Shown one piece after another: positions 29,450-38,676 of a stretch of 64,000 bases of DNA. Within the stretch, counting starts at the first letter, position 1, and every line of letters starts with the position of its first letter. The notes below the pieces were generated by a model, which saw only the letters and a list, made by a program, of their open reading frames with translations, did not search any database and was not told the origin of the DNA. Source of the DNA: Planctomycetota bacterium (GTDB taxonomy: Bacteria; Planctomycetota; GCA-002687715); contig NYSS01000005.1 in the NCBI GenBank assembly GCA_002683135.1, positions 104,834 to 168,833 on the forward strand, in the 5' to 3' direction. A program made the position numbers and the translations under genes.

Positions 29450-31651
29450 CTATGCCCCTTGCGGGAGCGGGCTGGGGCTGATGGGCGGGGGCTCGGGCAT
29501 CGGCGGAGAGTCGATGTCCGGGAGATCTTCGTCGGGCTTACGGGACTCCTTGAGGAGATCCTTGCGCAAGGGCGGCGGCGCCACCGTGGCGAAGTTCTGA
29601 ACGGCGGCCTCGAAGTCCACCAGGTCGAGGACCTCATTCTCGATCAGGTGGTCTGCGAGCTTGTCGATGAGGTCGCGGTTCTTCGTGATGATTTCCACGG
29701 CCTCTTTGTGGCAAGTCTCGATGATGTCCCGTACCGCGCGGTCGATATCACCCGCGGTCTTCTCGGAGATGACATCAGGGTTGGCCATCTCCCGTCCGAG
29801 GAACGGGCTGCCGGGTGATCGGTCGTAGGTCATTGGGCCGAGCGCGTCCGTCATCCCCCAGCGGCAGACGAGAGAGCGGGCGAGGCTGGTGGCCTTCTGC
29901 AGGTCGTCTTCGGCGCCGGTTGACTGGTGTCCGAACACGACTTCCTCGGCGCTGCGGCCACCCATGGTCACCCGGATGCGCGCCATCAACTCATCCTTGG
30001 TGATGATGTAGCGGTCCTCTTCGGGGAGGGTCAGGGTGTAGCCGAGGGCTCCTCGGCCGCGCGGAATAATGCTGACCTTGTGGACCGGGTCGGCTCGCTC
30101 GGAGAACCGGGCCACGAGCGCGTGCCCGAGCTCGTGGAACGCGAGGATCCGCTTCTCGCCGTCCTTGATGATCCGGCTTCGGCGTTCAGGTCCGGCGACG
30201 ACGCGCTCGACGGCCTCCTCGCACTCGTTCCGGCCAATCTCCTTACGGCGTCGCCGGGCAGAGAGCAGCGCTGCTTCGTTCATGACATTGGCAAGGTCGG
30301 CGCCGGTGAACCCGGGGGTGCGTCGGGCGACGATCTCGAGGTCAACGTCGTCAGCGAGAGGCTTGCCCCGGGAGTGAATCTTCAGGATCGCATGCCGCCC
30401 CGCGAGGTCGGGGGCATCAAGCGTGACCTGACGGTCGAACCGACCTGGCCGCAGGAGCGCGGGATCGAGGATGTCGGGCCGGTTCGTCGCCGCGATGACG
30501 ATGACGCCCTTGCGCCCGTCGAAGCCGTCCATCTCGACGAGCAGCTGGTTCAACGTCTGTTCGCGCTCGTCGTGCCCGCCGCCGAGACCGGCCCCACGGT
30601 GGCGACCGACGGCGTCGATTTCGTCGACGAAAACGATGCACGGGGCCTTTTGCTTGGCGGTGTTGAACAGGTCGCGGACGCGGGCGGCGCCCACGCCGAC
30701 GAACATCTCCACGAAATCCGAACCGGAGATGGAGAAGAACGGGACAGCCGCTTCACCCGCGACGGCGCGCGCCAGCAGTGTCTTGCCGCAGCCCGGGGGG
30801 CCCATGAGTAGGCAGCCCTTGGGGATCTTCCCGCCGAGGGCCGTGAATCGCTCTGGTTCCTTGAGGAACTCGACGATCTCCTCCAGCTCTTCCTTGGGCT
30901 CGTCTGCTCCGGCGACATCCCCGAAGGTGACGCCTGTCTTGTCTTCTCCGACGATCTTGGCGCGGGATCGACCGAAGGACAGGACGTTTTCGCCCTGCAT
31001 GCGCGACGAGCGAAACATCATCATCATGATGAAGATGAAGAACAGGAGTGGGAGGCCCCACAGCCACATCGTCGCCCAGTCGGTCGGCCGGTCGTACTTG
31101 AATACGGCTCCCTTGGACTCGAGCATCGAGATGAGCTCGTCATCCTGCCCCTGGTGCTCGACGACGAACTGGATGAACCCATCCCACTTGCTGTCGCCCG
31201 TGATGCGCTTGCTGTCCCAGTCTTTCGGCAGGTTCTTGTTGTCAGGGGCCGGGAACAGCTTTCCGAGCACCTTGTCGGGCTGAATGGTCGCCTCGTAGAT
31301 GCCGAACCGTGGGCCGTCGCCCGACTCCGCGTCTTCGATCGTGTCCTGCTTCGGATCGAGGACGCGCTGCTTCTCGGGGTCTTCGATCGGTGGCTCGGCC
31401 CCTCGCTCCGGCGGATAGCGACCCTCGTTGAGCGTCGCCATCGCGCGCAGCTCGGCCTTGAACTGGTCGTAGGTCAACTCGACCGCTCGGCCCGTCCCCC
31501 AGATGGCGCTTCCAAGGATGGCCGCGGCCAGGATCAGAATGATGAAGAGGAAGGGGTTGCGGGCAAACAGGCCCTTGCGAGGAGGCTGTCGCTGGTCCGA
31601 GCCCTTGCCCGGGGATTGATTGCCTCCGCCTTCTGGTTGCCGATCGCTCAT
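29450..31651 (-). CDS. ftsH: ATP-dependent zinc metalloprotease FtsH
   Basis: [84 protein letters not shown] upstream. Confidence 0.96.
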   Translation of the reverse strand: MSDRQPEGGGNQSPGKGSDQRQPPRKGLFARNPFLFIILILAAAILGSAIWGTGRAVELTYDQFKAELRAMATLNEGRYPPERGAEPPIEDPEKQRVLDPKQDTIEDAESGDGPRFGIYEATIQPDKVLGKLFPAPDNKNLPKDWDSKRITGDSKWDGFIQFVVEHQGQDDELISMLESKGAVFKYDRPTDWATMWLWGLPLLFFIFIMMMMFRSSRMQGENVLSFGRSRAKIVGEDKTGVTFGDVAGADEPKEELEEIVEFLKEPERFTALGGKIPKGCLLMGPPGCGKTLLARAVAGEAAVPFFSISGSDFVEMFVGVGAARVRDLFNTAKQKAPCIVFVDEIDAVGRHRGAGLGGGHDEREQTLNQLLVEMDGFDGRKGVIVIAATNRPDILDPALLRPGRFDRQVTLDAPDLAGRHAILKIHSRGKPLADDVDLEIVARRTPGFTGADLANVMNEAALLSARRRRKEIGRNECEEAVERVVAGPERRSRIIKDGEKRILAFHELGHALVARFSERADPVHKVSIIPRGRGALGYTLTLPEEDRYIITKDELMARIRVTMGGRSAEEVVFGHQSTGAEDDLQKATSLARSLVCRWGMTDALGPMTYDRSPGSPFLGREMANPDVISEKTAGDIDRAVRDIIETCHKEAVEIITKNRDLIDKLADHLIENEVLDLVDFEAAVQNFATVAPPPLRKDLLKESRKPDEDLPDIDSPPMPEPPPISPSPLPQGA

Positions 31652-31816
31652 GGACCTCCTCGTCCAAGACCCCGGATGCTCGGGAGCGGAGCATAACACT
31701 GGCTTCAGAGCCCTCCACGGAACCGCCCTGCATGGCGAAACGGGCCCCCTCCGAATGGCCCCGGAGCGCCCCTTCGGCGCCCCCTGGATCCGCGTTGGCC
31801 TGAGGCCGTTAAGTCG

Positions 31817-31844
31817 TTGAAAAACCAGGGCCTTACGTTAGAAT
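31817..31844 (+). promoter_or_regulatory. Putative gyrA promoter (TTGAAA-N16-TAGAAT)
   Basis: -35 at 31817-31822, -10 at 31839-31844. Confidence 0.6.
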
Positions 31845-31859
31845 TTGGCTATCGCGCGA

Positions 31860-31905
31860 GTGGCCCCCTCGAGGTCACACAGGGGGGGTCAGAACCCCCG
31901 GCCAC
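31860..31905 (+). promoter_or_regulatory. Structured gyrA 5' leader with mutually exclusive stems
   Basis: GTGGCC 31860-31865/GGCCAC 31900-31905 outer stem; GGGGGT/ACCCCC inner stem; alternative CCCCCT 31864-31869/AGGGGG 31881-31886. Confidence 0.5.
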
Positions 31906-31922
31906 CATAGGGATTAGGAGAG

Positions 31923-34472
31923 ATGTCAGACACCACGCCGCCGGCCCAGCCTCCGGTCGAACGGATCAAGGACCACCTCCTCGATGAGGAGATGCGGAGT
32001 TCCTATCTCACCTACGCGATGAGCGTCATCATCCAGCGTGCGTTGCCGGACGCTCGGGATGGTTTGAAGCCCAGTCAGCGCCGGATTCTCGTGGCCATGG
32101 ACGACCTGAATCTGGGCCCTCGATCCAAGTTCCGCAAGTGCGCCAAGATCGCCGGCGACACCTCTGGCAACTACCACCCTCACGGTGAGGCGGTGGTGTA
32201 TCCGACCCTGGTCCGGATGGCGCAGGACTTCAACATGCGCTACGCGCTCGTCGACAAGCAGGGCAACTTCGGGGCCATCGATGGGTCTCCGCCGGCGGCC
32301 ATGCGATACACGGAGGCTCGGCTCGGCTTCCCTGCGGTCGACATGATGGACGACCGGGACAAGGAGACGGTCGACGAGGAGCGCAACTACGACGACACCC
32401 GCTGGGAGCCCTCGGTCCTCCCCGCGCGCTTCCCCAACTTGATCTGTAACGGGTCGCAGGGCATCGCTGTCGGCATGGCGACGTCGATCCCGCCGCACAA
32501 CCTGGCGGAGGTCTGCGAGGCGCTCGAGACGCTCATCGAGAATCCGCAGGTCACGGTTCTCGAGCTCATGGACATCATCAAGGGTCCAGATTTCCCCACA
32601 GGCGGGGTGATCCTTGGGCGCCAGGGGATCTATCGGGCATACACCACCGGGCGCGGCATCATCGCTGTGCGCGCGCGCGCGACGATTGAGTCGAAGGGCA
32701 AGGACCGGGAACAGATCGTCGTCACCGAGATCCCATACCAGGTCAACCCGAACAACATCTTTGACAAGGTGAAGGCCCTCATCTCGGAGAAGGTGATAGA
32801 GGGGATCAGCTACGTCAACGACGAGACCGACCGTCGCGACGGCCTACGGCTCGTGTTCGAGATCAAGAAGGGGCATCAGGCCGACGTCGTCCTCAATCAA
32901 CTCTATCGCTACACGCAGCTCCAGGGCACCTTCTCCATGATCCTGCTTGCGCTGGATAAGCAACGTCCGCGCACGTTCAACCTCAAGGAGATGCTGCAGG
33001 CGTTCAAGGACCACCGGGTCGAGGTGATCCAGCGGCGAACGCGGTACCTCAAGCGGAAGGCCGAGGAGCGCCTCCACATTGTCGAGGGCCTGCTGATTGC
33101 GATCGCGGACATCGACGAGGTCGTCCGGATCGTCCGCGCCTCCAAGTCGCCGGAAGACGCCAAGGTCAGCCTCACGGAGACGTTTGAGCTGACGACCCGT
33201 CAGGCCGAGGCCATCCTGGCGATGCGCCTCGCGCGGCTGACCGGCCTTGAGGTTGAGAAGCTACAGCAGGAGCAGACGGATCTCGAGGCGTCGATCGCGC
33301 GCTACAACGAGATCCTGGGCGACATCCGGGAGGTCCACGCGCTCATCATTGAGGAGCAGCGGGATCTCCGCGCGCGTTATGCCGGCGCGCGCCGCACCGA
33401 GATCTCCGAGGAGGAGATGGAGATCGAGGATGAGGCGCTCATCCCCGAGGGGCGCATGCTCGTAACGCTGTCTCACTCCGGCTACATCAAGCGGGTGTCG
33501 CCGGACATCTACCGGGCTCAGGGCCGCGGGGGAAAAGGCATCACCGGCGCCGACACGAAGGACGGCGACTTCATCGAGCGGCTCATCCTCGCGGACAACA
33601 AGGATTTTCTTTTGATCTTCACGACCTGGGGTTGGGTCCACTGGCTCAAGGTCTACAAGATCCCCGAGCTTGGTCGAAACAGCCTCGGGCGGTTTATAGA
33701 GAACCTCATCCCTTTGCGGGAAGCGGAGGGTGATGACGGCCGAGGAAAAGAGCGCATCGCGTCCATCATCCCCGTGTCAGCGTTCGCGCCCGATCACTTC
33801 CTGTGCACCGTGTCGCGAGGGGGCTACATCAAGAAGACGTCGCTGCAGGATTACAGCAGGCCGAAGCGCGGCGGCATTATCGGCGCCGGCCTCAAGGAGG
33901 ACGACATCCTCGTCCGCGCCGTCCTGACCAACGGTGACACCAACCTGATGGTCTCCACGACCCAGGGCCAGACGATCCGGTTCGCGGAGGGCGACGTCCG
34001 CGGCACGGGGCGGAGCGCCGCCGGCGTCATCGCGGTCAAGTTCAAGAAGCAGGCGGACCATGTGGTTGACATGGTGGTGGCGGATGACGACGCCATGCTC
34101 CTCTCGGTCTGTAAGAACGGATACGGCATGCGTACCCGCATGGCGGACTACCCGAAGAAGAACCGCGGCGGGCTGGGGGTGGTCAACGTCAAGGGGCTCG
34201 CGCGCAACGGAGAGGTGGTCCTGGTACGCCGCATTGATGAAGGTGACGACGTCATCCTCATGTCCGAAGGCGGCACCCTCATTCGTACGCCCGGCGACGA
34301 GATCCGCCTGGTGGGCCGCGGCGCCGCCGGTGTGCGCGTGATGCGCCTGAAGGCGGGGGACAAGGTGGCGTCCGCGGTGGTCGTGAAGCCTGAGGATTCG
34401 GCCATCGACCCCGAAGAGGGCGTGGGCGTGGGCGTGGGCGACGACGACGCGGGCGACGACGCGGGCGAGTAG
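31923..34472 (+). CDS. gyrA: DNA gyrase subunit A
   Basis: YAMSVIIQRALPDARDGLKPSQRRILVAM, AAMRYTEARL catalytic Tyr, GyrA-box-like AQGRGGKG, C-terminal beta-pinwheel repeats. Confidence 0.96.
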   Translation: MSDTTPPAQPPVERIKDHLLDEEMRSSYLTYAMSVIIQRALPDARDGLKPSQRRILVAMDDLNLGPRSKFRKCAKIAGDTSGNYHPHGEAVVYPTLVRMAQDFNMRYALVDKQGNFGAIDGSPPAAMRYTEARLGFPAVDMMDDRDKETVDEERNYDDTRWEPSVLPARFPNLICNGSQGIAVGMATSIPPHNLAEVCEALETLIENPQVTVLELMDIIKGPDFPTGGVILGRQGIYRAYTTGRGIIAVRARATIESKGKDREQIVVTEIPYQVNPNNIFDKVKALISEKVIEGISYVNDETDRRDGLRLVFEIKKGHQADVVLNQLYRYTQLQGTFSMILLALDKQRPRTFNLKEMLQAFKDHRVEVIQRRTRYLKRKAEERLHIVEGLLIAIADIDEVVRIVRASKSPEDAKVSLTETFELTTRQAEAILAMRLARLTGLEVEKLQQEQTDLEASIARYNEILGDIREVHALIIEEQRDLRARYAGARRTEISEEEMEIEDEALIPEGRMLVTLSHSGYIKRVSPDIYRAQGRGGKGITGADTKDGDFIERLILADNKDFLLIFTTWGWVHWLKVYKIPELGRNSLGRFIENLIPLREAEGDDGRGKERIASIIPVSAFAPDHFLCTVSRGGYIKKTSLQDYSRPKRGGIIGAGLKEDDILVRAVLTNGDTNLMVSTTQGQTIRFAEGDVRGTGRSAAGVIAVKFKKQADHVVDMVVADDDAMLLSVCKNGYGMRTRMADYPKKNRGGLGVVNVKGLARNGEVVLVRRIDEGDDVILMSEGGTLIRTPGDEIRLVGRGAAGVRVMRLKAGDKVASAVVVKPEDSAIDPEEGVGVGVGDDDAGDDAGE

Positions 34473-34488
34473 ACCTTAGGATGGTGCC

Positions 34489-35763
34489 ATGACGCGCATC
34501 ACTCGACGGCACTTCCTGATCACATCCGCGGCGACCGCCGCATCGGTCGCCTGCATCCGTCCCTCGCTCTCCAGGCTCACGGGGAGCGACAAGCTCCGGC
34601 TCGGGGTGGTTGGCGTCGGCGGCCGCGGGGCGTCCAACCTGAGCGGCGTGCAGCACGAAGAGGTCGCTGCCCTATGCGACGTCGATGAGGGCAGGCTTGA
34701 CGGTGCGATGAAGAAGCACCCGAAGGCCGGCCGCTTCGTTGACTTCCGCAAGATGCTGGACGAAGTGAAACTCGACGGCGTGGTGGTGAGCACGGCGGAT
34801 CACACGCACGCGGTGATCGGACTGGCGGCGATGGAGCGGGGGAAGCACCTGTACTGCGAGAAGCCGATGAGCTGGTCGGTGGATGAGTCGCGGCGGATGC
34901 AGGAGATGGCTCGCAGCAACAAGCTCGTCACCCAGATGGGAACGCAGATCCATGCGAACGAGCCGTACCGGCGCACCGTGGAGCTCGTGCGAGCCGGCGC
35001 GATTGGGGCCATCCGAGAGGTGCACGTGTGGGTCGGCAAGGCGTGGGTCGGGAGCGATCGGCCGGAAGCAACGCCCCCTGTCCCGAAGGGCCTTCACTGG
35101 GATCTGTGGCTCGGCCCGGCGCCGGCGCGGCCGTACCACCCGGCCTACCATCCGGCGAGGTGGCGCGGCTGGTGGGATTTCGGCGGCGGGACATTGTCTG
35201 ACATGGCGTGCCACCACATGGATCTGCCGTTCTGGGCTCTCGATCTCGATCACCCGACGTCGGTGGAGCCGCGGAGCGCGGAGCAGGTGCATCCGGAGTC
35301 GGCGCCGCGGAAGCTCGAGGTCACGTGGACGTTCCCCACGAAGGGAGGCCGACCACCCGTCGCGCTGACCTGGTACCAGGGCGGCCCCCGTCCGAAGTAC
35401 TTCGAGAACGGGGGGCTCCCCCGTTGGGGTGACGGCACCCTGTTCGTCGGCGATAAGGGGATGATGCTCGCCGATTACGGTCGCAACGCGCTGCTCCCGG
35501 AGGCGAACTTCAAGGACTATCAGCGCCCGCCCCAGTCGATCGAGCGATCCAAGGGGCACCACAGGGAGTGGACGGAAGCGATCAAGGGCAACGGGACGAC
35601 GACCTGTCGCTTCGACTATTCCGGTCCGCTGACGGAGACCGTGCTGCTCGGGAACGTCGCGTTTCGCGCCGGAGAGAAGCTCCAGTGGGATGCGCAGAAG
35701 ATGACCACGGGTTCCGCGAAGGGTGACAGCTACATCCGCCGCGAGGCGCGCAAGGACTGGTAG
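34489..35763 (+). CDS. Exported Gfo/Idh/MocA family oxidoreductase (Tat signal)
   Basis: MTRITRRHFLITSAATAASVAC twin-arginine signal; LGVVGVGGRGASN; HLYCEKPMSWSVDE. Confidence 0.92.
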   Translation: MTRITRRHFLITSAATAASVACIRPSLSRLTGSDKLRLGVVGVGGRGASNLSGVQHEEVAALCDVDEGRLDGAMKKHPKAGRFVDFRKMLDEVKLDGVVVSTADHTHAVIGLAAMERGKHLYCEKPMSWSVDESRRMQEMARSNKLVTQMGTQIHANEPYRRTVELVRAGAIGAIREVHVWVGKAWVGSDRPEATPPVPKGLHWDLWLGPAPARPYHPAYHPARWRGWWDFGGGTLSDMACHHMDLPFWALDLDHPTSVEPRSAEQVHPESAPRKLEVTWTFPTKGGRPPVALTWYQGGPRPKYFENGGLPRWGDGTLFVGDKGMMLADYGRNALLPEANFKDYQRPPQSIERSKGHHREWTEAIKGNGTTTCRFDYSGPLTETVLLGNVAFRAGEKLQWDAQKMTTGSAKGDSYIRREARKDW

Positions 35764-35791
35764 AGCGGTCGAGCCGCGGTCGCCGCGCGGG

Positions 35792-36739
35792 CTAGGATCG
35801 CCAGGGAGCGTTTTTCCATCGGCCCAGGCTGAGCCCGATCTCGGTGTAGGTCAGGAACCCGTACGCGAACAGACGGCGCGAGGAGCGGGTGTGCGGTCGC
35901 AGGAAGGTCCGCAACGACCCGTAGAAGCCGAGTCGCTGGATGCGTTGGGCAGAGCGGCCGTAGTCACCGAGGATGTCGCCGACATTGCGGCCCAGAAACT
36001 TCAGCGTCGCGGTCGTCCCGACCGCGGCGCCGACGATCACGGTCCCTGTGGTTTCCAGGGCACCGGTCGCCACGGCGGCGGTCGTCTGCAGCAGGGACCG
36101 GTTGGTTTTGCCTGCTGTGGCCCGGACATCCTTGATGAGGCTCTCTACATCAGCGGCGTCCAGGGTTGAACCGGCGACGCTGCCGATCTCGTCACGCAGG
36201 CCAGTGACCGTCTTCTTCATCTCGCTGAGGGAGAAGGGGGGCATGTCGACCGTGTCGGCCATGCGCTCGGAGAGCTTGGAGAGCCCCGCGAGGATGTCAT
36301 CGACGCTATCGAGGCGGGAGCCGTCTTCCATCACCCCGGCGTCCTTCAGCTCTTGCCCCACGTCCTGCACGAAGGCCTGGGCACCCTTGCAGACGTCGGT
36401 CGCTGCGAGCAGCAGCCACAGGGGTGATGCGTGCAGGGTGAGGACGAGCAGGTTGTCGACGGCGCCGCCGATCCCGAGCCGCGTAGCCGTGCGTGCGTCG
36501 AGTTCAGGGGCGTTCTTGTAAAGCTGCGCTTGGCCGACGTCGTCCGTGAGCATCTTGATCTGGCGCTCGACCGCGGTCTTGAAGAAGCGCCCTTCACGGA
36601 GAGGTCGTGGGAGCATCCACGTTGCCGTGCGCAGCAGTCCGCCGACCAATCCGGAGAACCAGCGGAGAAGCCGTTCGGGCACAGACAGGGACCACGCGAT
36701 GACGTGGTGAAATGCGCGCGGCCGTGGCGTTCGCTCCAT
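35792..36739 (-). CDS. Hypothetical protein with hydrophobic segments
   Basis: 315-aa ORF co-directional and ATGA-overlapping with def. Confidence 0.6.
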   Translation of the reverse strand: MERTPRPRAFHHVIAWSLSVPERLLRWFSGLVGGLLRTATWMLPRPLREGRFFKTAVERQIKMLTDDVGQAQLYKNAPELDARTATRLGIGGAVDNLLVLTLHASPLWLLLAATDVCKGAQAFVQDVGQELKDAGVMEDGSRLDSVDDILAGLSKLSERMADTVDMPPFSLSEMKKTVTGLRDEIGSVAGSTLDAADVESLIKDVRATAGKTNRSLLQTTAAVATGALETTGTVIVGAAVGTTATLKFLGRNVGDILGDYGRSAQRIQRLGFYGSLRTFLRPHTRSSRRLFAYGFLTYTEIGLSLGRWKNAPWRS

Positions 36740-37296
36740 CAGTCTTCGTTCACCTCCTCGACGATCCGAGGTCGCACGAATCGGTCAAATTCCCCTAGGA
36801 ACGTCAGGCTCTCCATGGACTCCATACGGTCGACGTAGAGTCTCCCGTCCAGGTGGTCGCATTCGTGCTGAACGACGGCGGCGGGGAACCCGTCCAGGGT
36901 GACGTCGATGGGCTCTCCATCTCGGCCGAGCCCGGTCAGGCGAACGGCTGACGATCGGGGGACCTGGCCGCGGAGATCCGGTACGGACAAGCACCCTTCC
37001 CAGACCATTTGCCGTGTCGGGTCGATGTGCTCCACCTCCGGGTTGACGACGACGGTCAAGGCGAGCTCCGGCGCGTCGGGATATCGCGGATTGTCGTAGA
37101 CCTCCATGACAACGACGCGCTTCGAGACGTGAACCTGGGGAGCGGCCAACCCGGCGCCAGAGTATTCGCGGCACGTGTCGATCATGTCGCCGATGAGCCG
37201 CTGGATCTCGTCGGAGCCGACGTGGTTGCTCGGCACCGGATCCGCGACTCGCCGGAGCACCGGGTGGCCCATTCGCGCGACCTTGAGGATCGGCAT
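36739..37296 (-). CDS. def: Peptide deformylase
   Basis: GAGLAAPQVHVSKRVVV, WEGCLSVPDLRGQVPR, VVQHECDHLDGRLYVDRM. Confidence 0.96.
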   Translation of the reverse strand: MPILKVARMGHPVLRRVADPVPSNHVGSDEIQRLIGDMIDTCREYSGAGLAAPQVHVSKRVVVMEVYDNPRYPDAPELALTVVVNPEVEHIDPTRQMVWEGCLSVPDLRGQVPRSSAVRLTGLGRDGEPIDVTLDGFPAAVVQHECDHLDGRLYVDRMESMESLTFLGEFDRFVRPRIVEEVNED

Positions 37297-37304
37297 TCCT
37301 TCTC

Positions 37305-38288
37305 CTATTCGCTCGCTGTCAGTCGGCGGGCGAGGTCTCTGTAGACGGCGAAGTGGTACTCGAACGCATGTGAGGGTCCATGCGCGATCCGGCTCGCCGC
37401 GACTTGAAACGGGTTCATGATCAGCCCGACGCCCCCGATCTCGGTGAGCACCAGGCCCTCGTCCGGGTCGACCTCCCAGTGGCCGCCGAGGTTCGTCGCT
37501 ACGGTTTGTCCGAACGTCGCTCCGAGGGCGTGCGCGATTTGTTCGGCCTCGGGGCCTTCGACGTCGTCGCACCAGCCCTCCTGGTCTGCCTCGATCATGA
37601 GCAGATCTAGATGCTCGATGCTGGATGAAGACCGGTCGAAGTCCAGGCCGAAGCCCCCGTATCGGGTCGCCAGCCATGTCTCCAGTTCGTCGAGGAGCTC
37701 GCGGTGTTCGTTGCTCAGCGGAGGGCATTCTCTTGCTTGCTCGCGTATGGGTATGCCCCCGATGGCGAGCGGAGCGCCCGGTTCGCGCAATGTCCGGCTC
37801 CGCTCGAGGATGCGGACCCACGCCGCATCGGTCGCGAGCTCGAGCGCGGCGGCGTCACCGGTGGTGAAGAAGCCGGTCTCGTCATCGACCTCGAGATCGG
37901 GCACGAACCGTTCCTTCAGTGTCGCCAAGAACTGGCACACCTCTGCGTGGACTGTCGGGCCCGCGAACTGGGTCTTGACGAGGACCTCGCTCTGCAGGCG
38001 GACATCGCCGTTGCCTTCGTCGAAGAAGAAGGCGTCGACCAACTGTCCCGTGCTCTGCAGGAAGAGCAACGGGACGGGCTCGCAAGCGAAATGGGGGGTG
38101 AAGGTCAGCCCGAGGACCTTGGGGGCCTCAAGCACCTGGTCTCCGAGAAATCCCCGCGCCCTCTCGATGCAGACCGTGTCGGCTACAACCCACTGAGTTT
38201 CTTTGGCGAAGGTGCGGGCCCACGTGAGGGCCGCGTCCCTGGCGCCGGACTCCGGCTGATGGCCGGTGAACGAGACGGTCACTCCCAT
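37305..38288 (-). CDS. Hypothetical protein
   Basis: 327-aa ORF immediately upstream of and co-directional with def; no motif recognised. Confidence 0.6.
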   Translation of the reverse strand: MGVTVSFTGHQPESGARDAALTWARTFAKETQWVVADTVCIERARGFLGDQVLEAPKVLGLTFTPHFACEPVPLLFLQSTGQLVDAFFFDEGNGDVRLQSEVLVKTQFAGPTVHAEVCQFLATLKERFVPDLEVDDETGFFTTGDAAALELATDAAWVRILERSRTLREPGAPLAIGGIPIREQARECPPLSNEHRELLDELETWLATRYGGFGLDFDRSSSSIEHLDLLMIEADQEGWCDDVEGPEAEQIAHALGATFGQTVATNLGGHWEVDPDEGLVLTEIGGVGLIMNPFQVAASRIAHGPSHAFEYHFAVYRDLARRLTASE

Positions 38289-38425
38289 GCCCGGATGCTA
38301 ATGGGTTCGACTCAAGGGCAGAAGGAACTCCGCGAGCGCCGATCGCTCACCTCCCGGAGGCTATCTTGTTGTTTTCCAGTGGATTGTGACGACCCTTCCC
38401 CACCGCTCCGCCCGCTCCGGGGCCC

Positions 38426-38480
38426 GGCTCGATGACAAAAACGGAGTTTTCTTCGCCGTTTTCGCGGGGCTCGATGACAA
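38426..38480. repeat. 13-bp direct repeat GGCTCGATGACAA, two copies 42 bp apart, flanking an AAAACGG/CCGTTTT inverted repeat
   Basis: Copies at 38426-38438 and 38468-38480; inverted arms at 38438-38444 and 38456-38462. Confidence 0.75.
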
Positions 38481-38516
38481 GAGGTAGTGGGAAAAAAGGT
38501 GTTACTAGGGCTCGTG

Positions 38517-38552
38517 GATAGCGCTGGAGCGTTTCGATGCTTCAGCGCTATC
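38517..38552 (+). terminator. Strong hairpin GATAGCGCTGGAGC-gtttcgat-GCTTCAGCGCTATC (terminator/attenuator or ncRNA 3' end)
   Basis: 14-bp stem with one G-U pair, 8-nt loop, followed by TTATTTCC. Confidence 0.6.
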
Positions 38553-38609
38553 TTATTTCCGGTCTGCCGCCGCGGTCCCCGTCCCGGGGCCGTTGCGCCC
38601 CGGCCCGCC

Positions 38610-38638
38610 TTGACAGCCGTTCCCAGCCTTCGCAGACT
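38610..38638 (+). promoter_or_regulatory. Putative promoter of TPR gene (TTGACA-N17-CAGACT)
   Basis: Perfect -35 at 38610-38615; weak -10 at 38633-38638. Confidence 0.4.
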
Positions 38639-38676
38639 CCCTACCCCACGTTCCGTGGAACCTGGAGAGACGCGCC

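Noticed and set aside
31860-31907. tRNA-like acceptor/T-arm minihelix ending GGCCACCA in the gyrA leader
   Set aside because: Only 46 nt, loop GTCAGAA does not match the T-loop consensus, no D or anticodon arm; better treated as leader secondary structure.
34421-34472. gtgggc and gacgacgcgggc micro-repeats at the gyrA 3' end
   Set aside because: Short low-complexity acidic tail common in GyrA C-termini; no further signal.
38426-38480. Two 13-bp direct repeats considered as a CRISPR remnant
   Set aside because: Only two short copies, no cas genes and no spacer-repeat periodicity.
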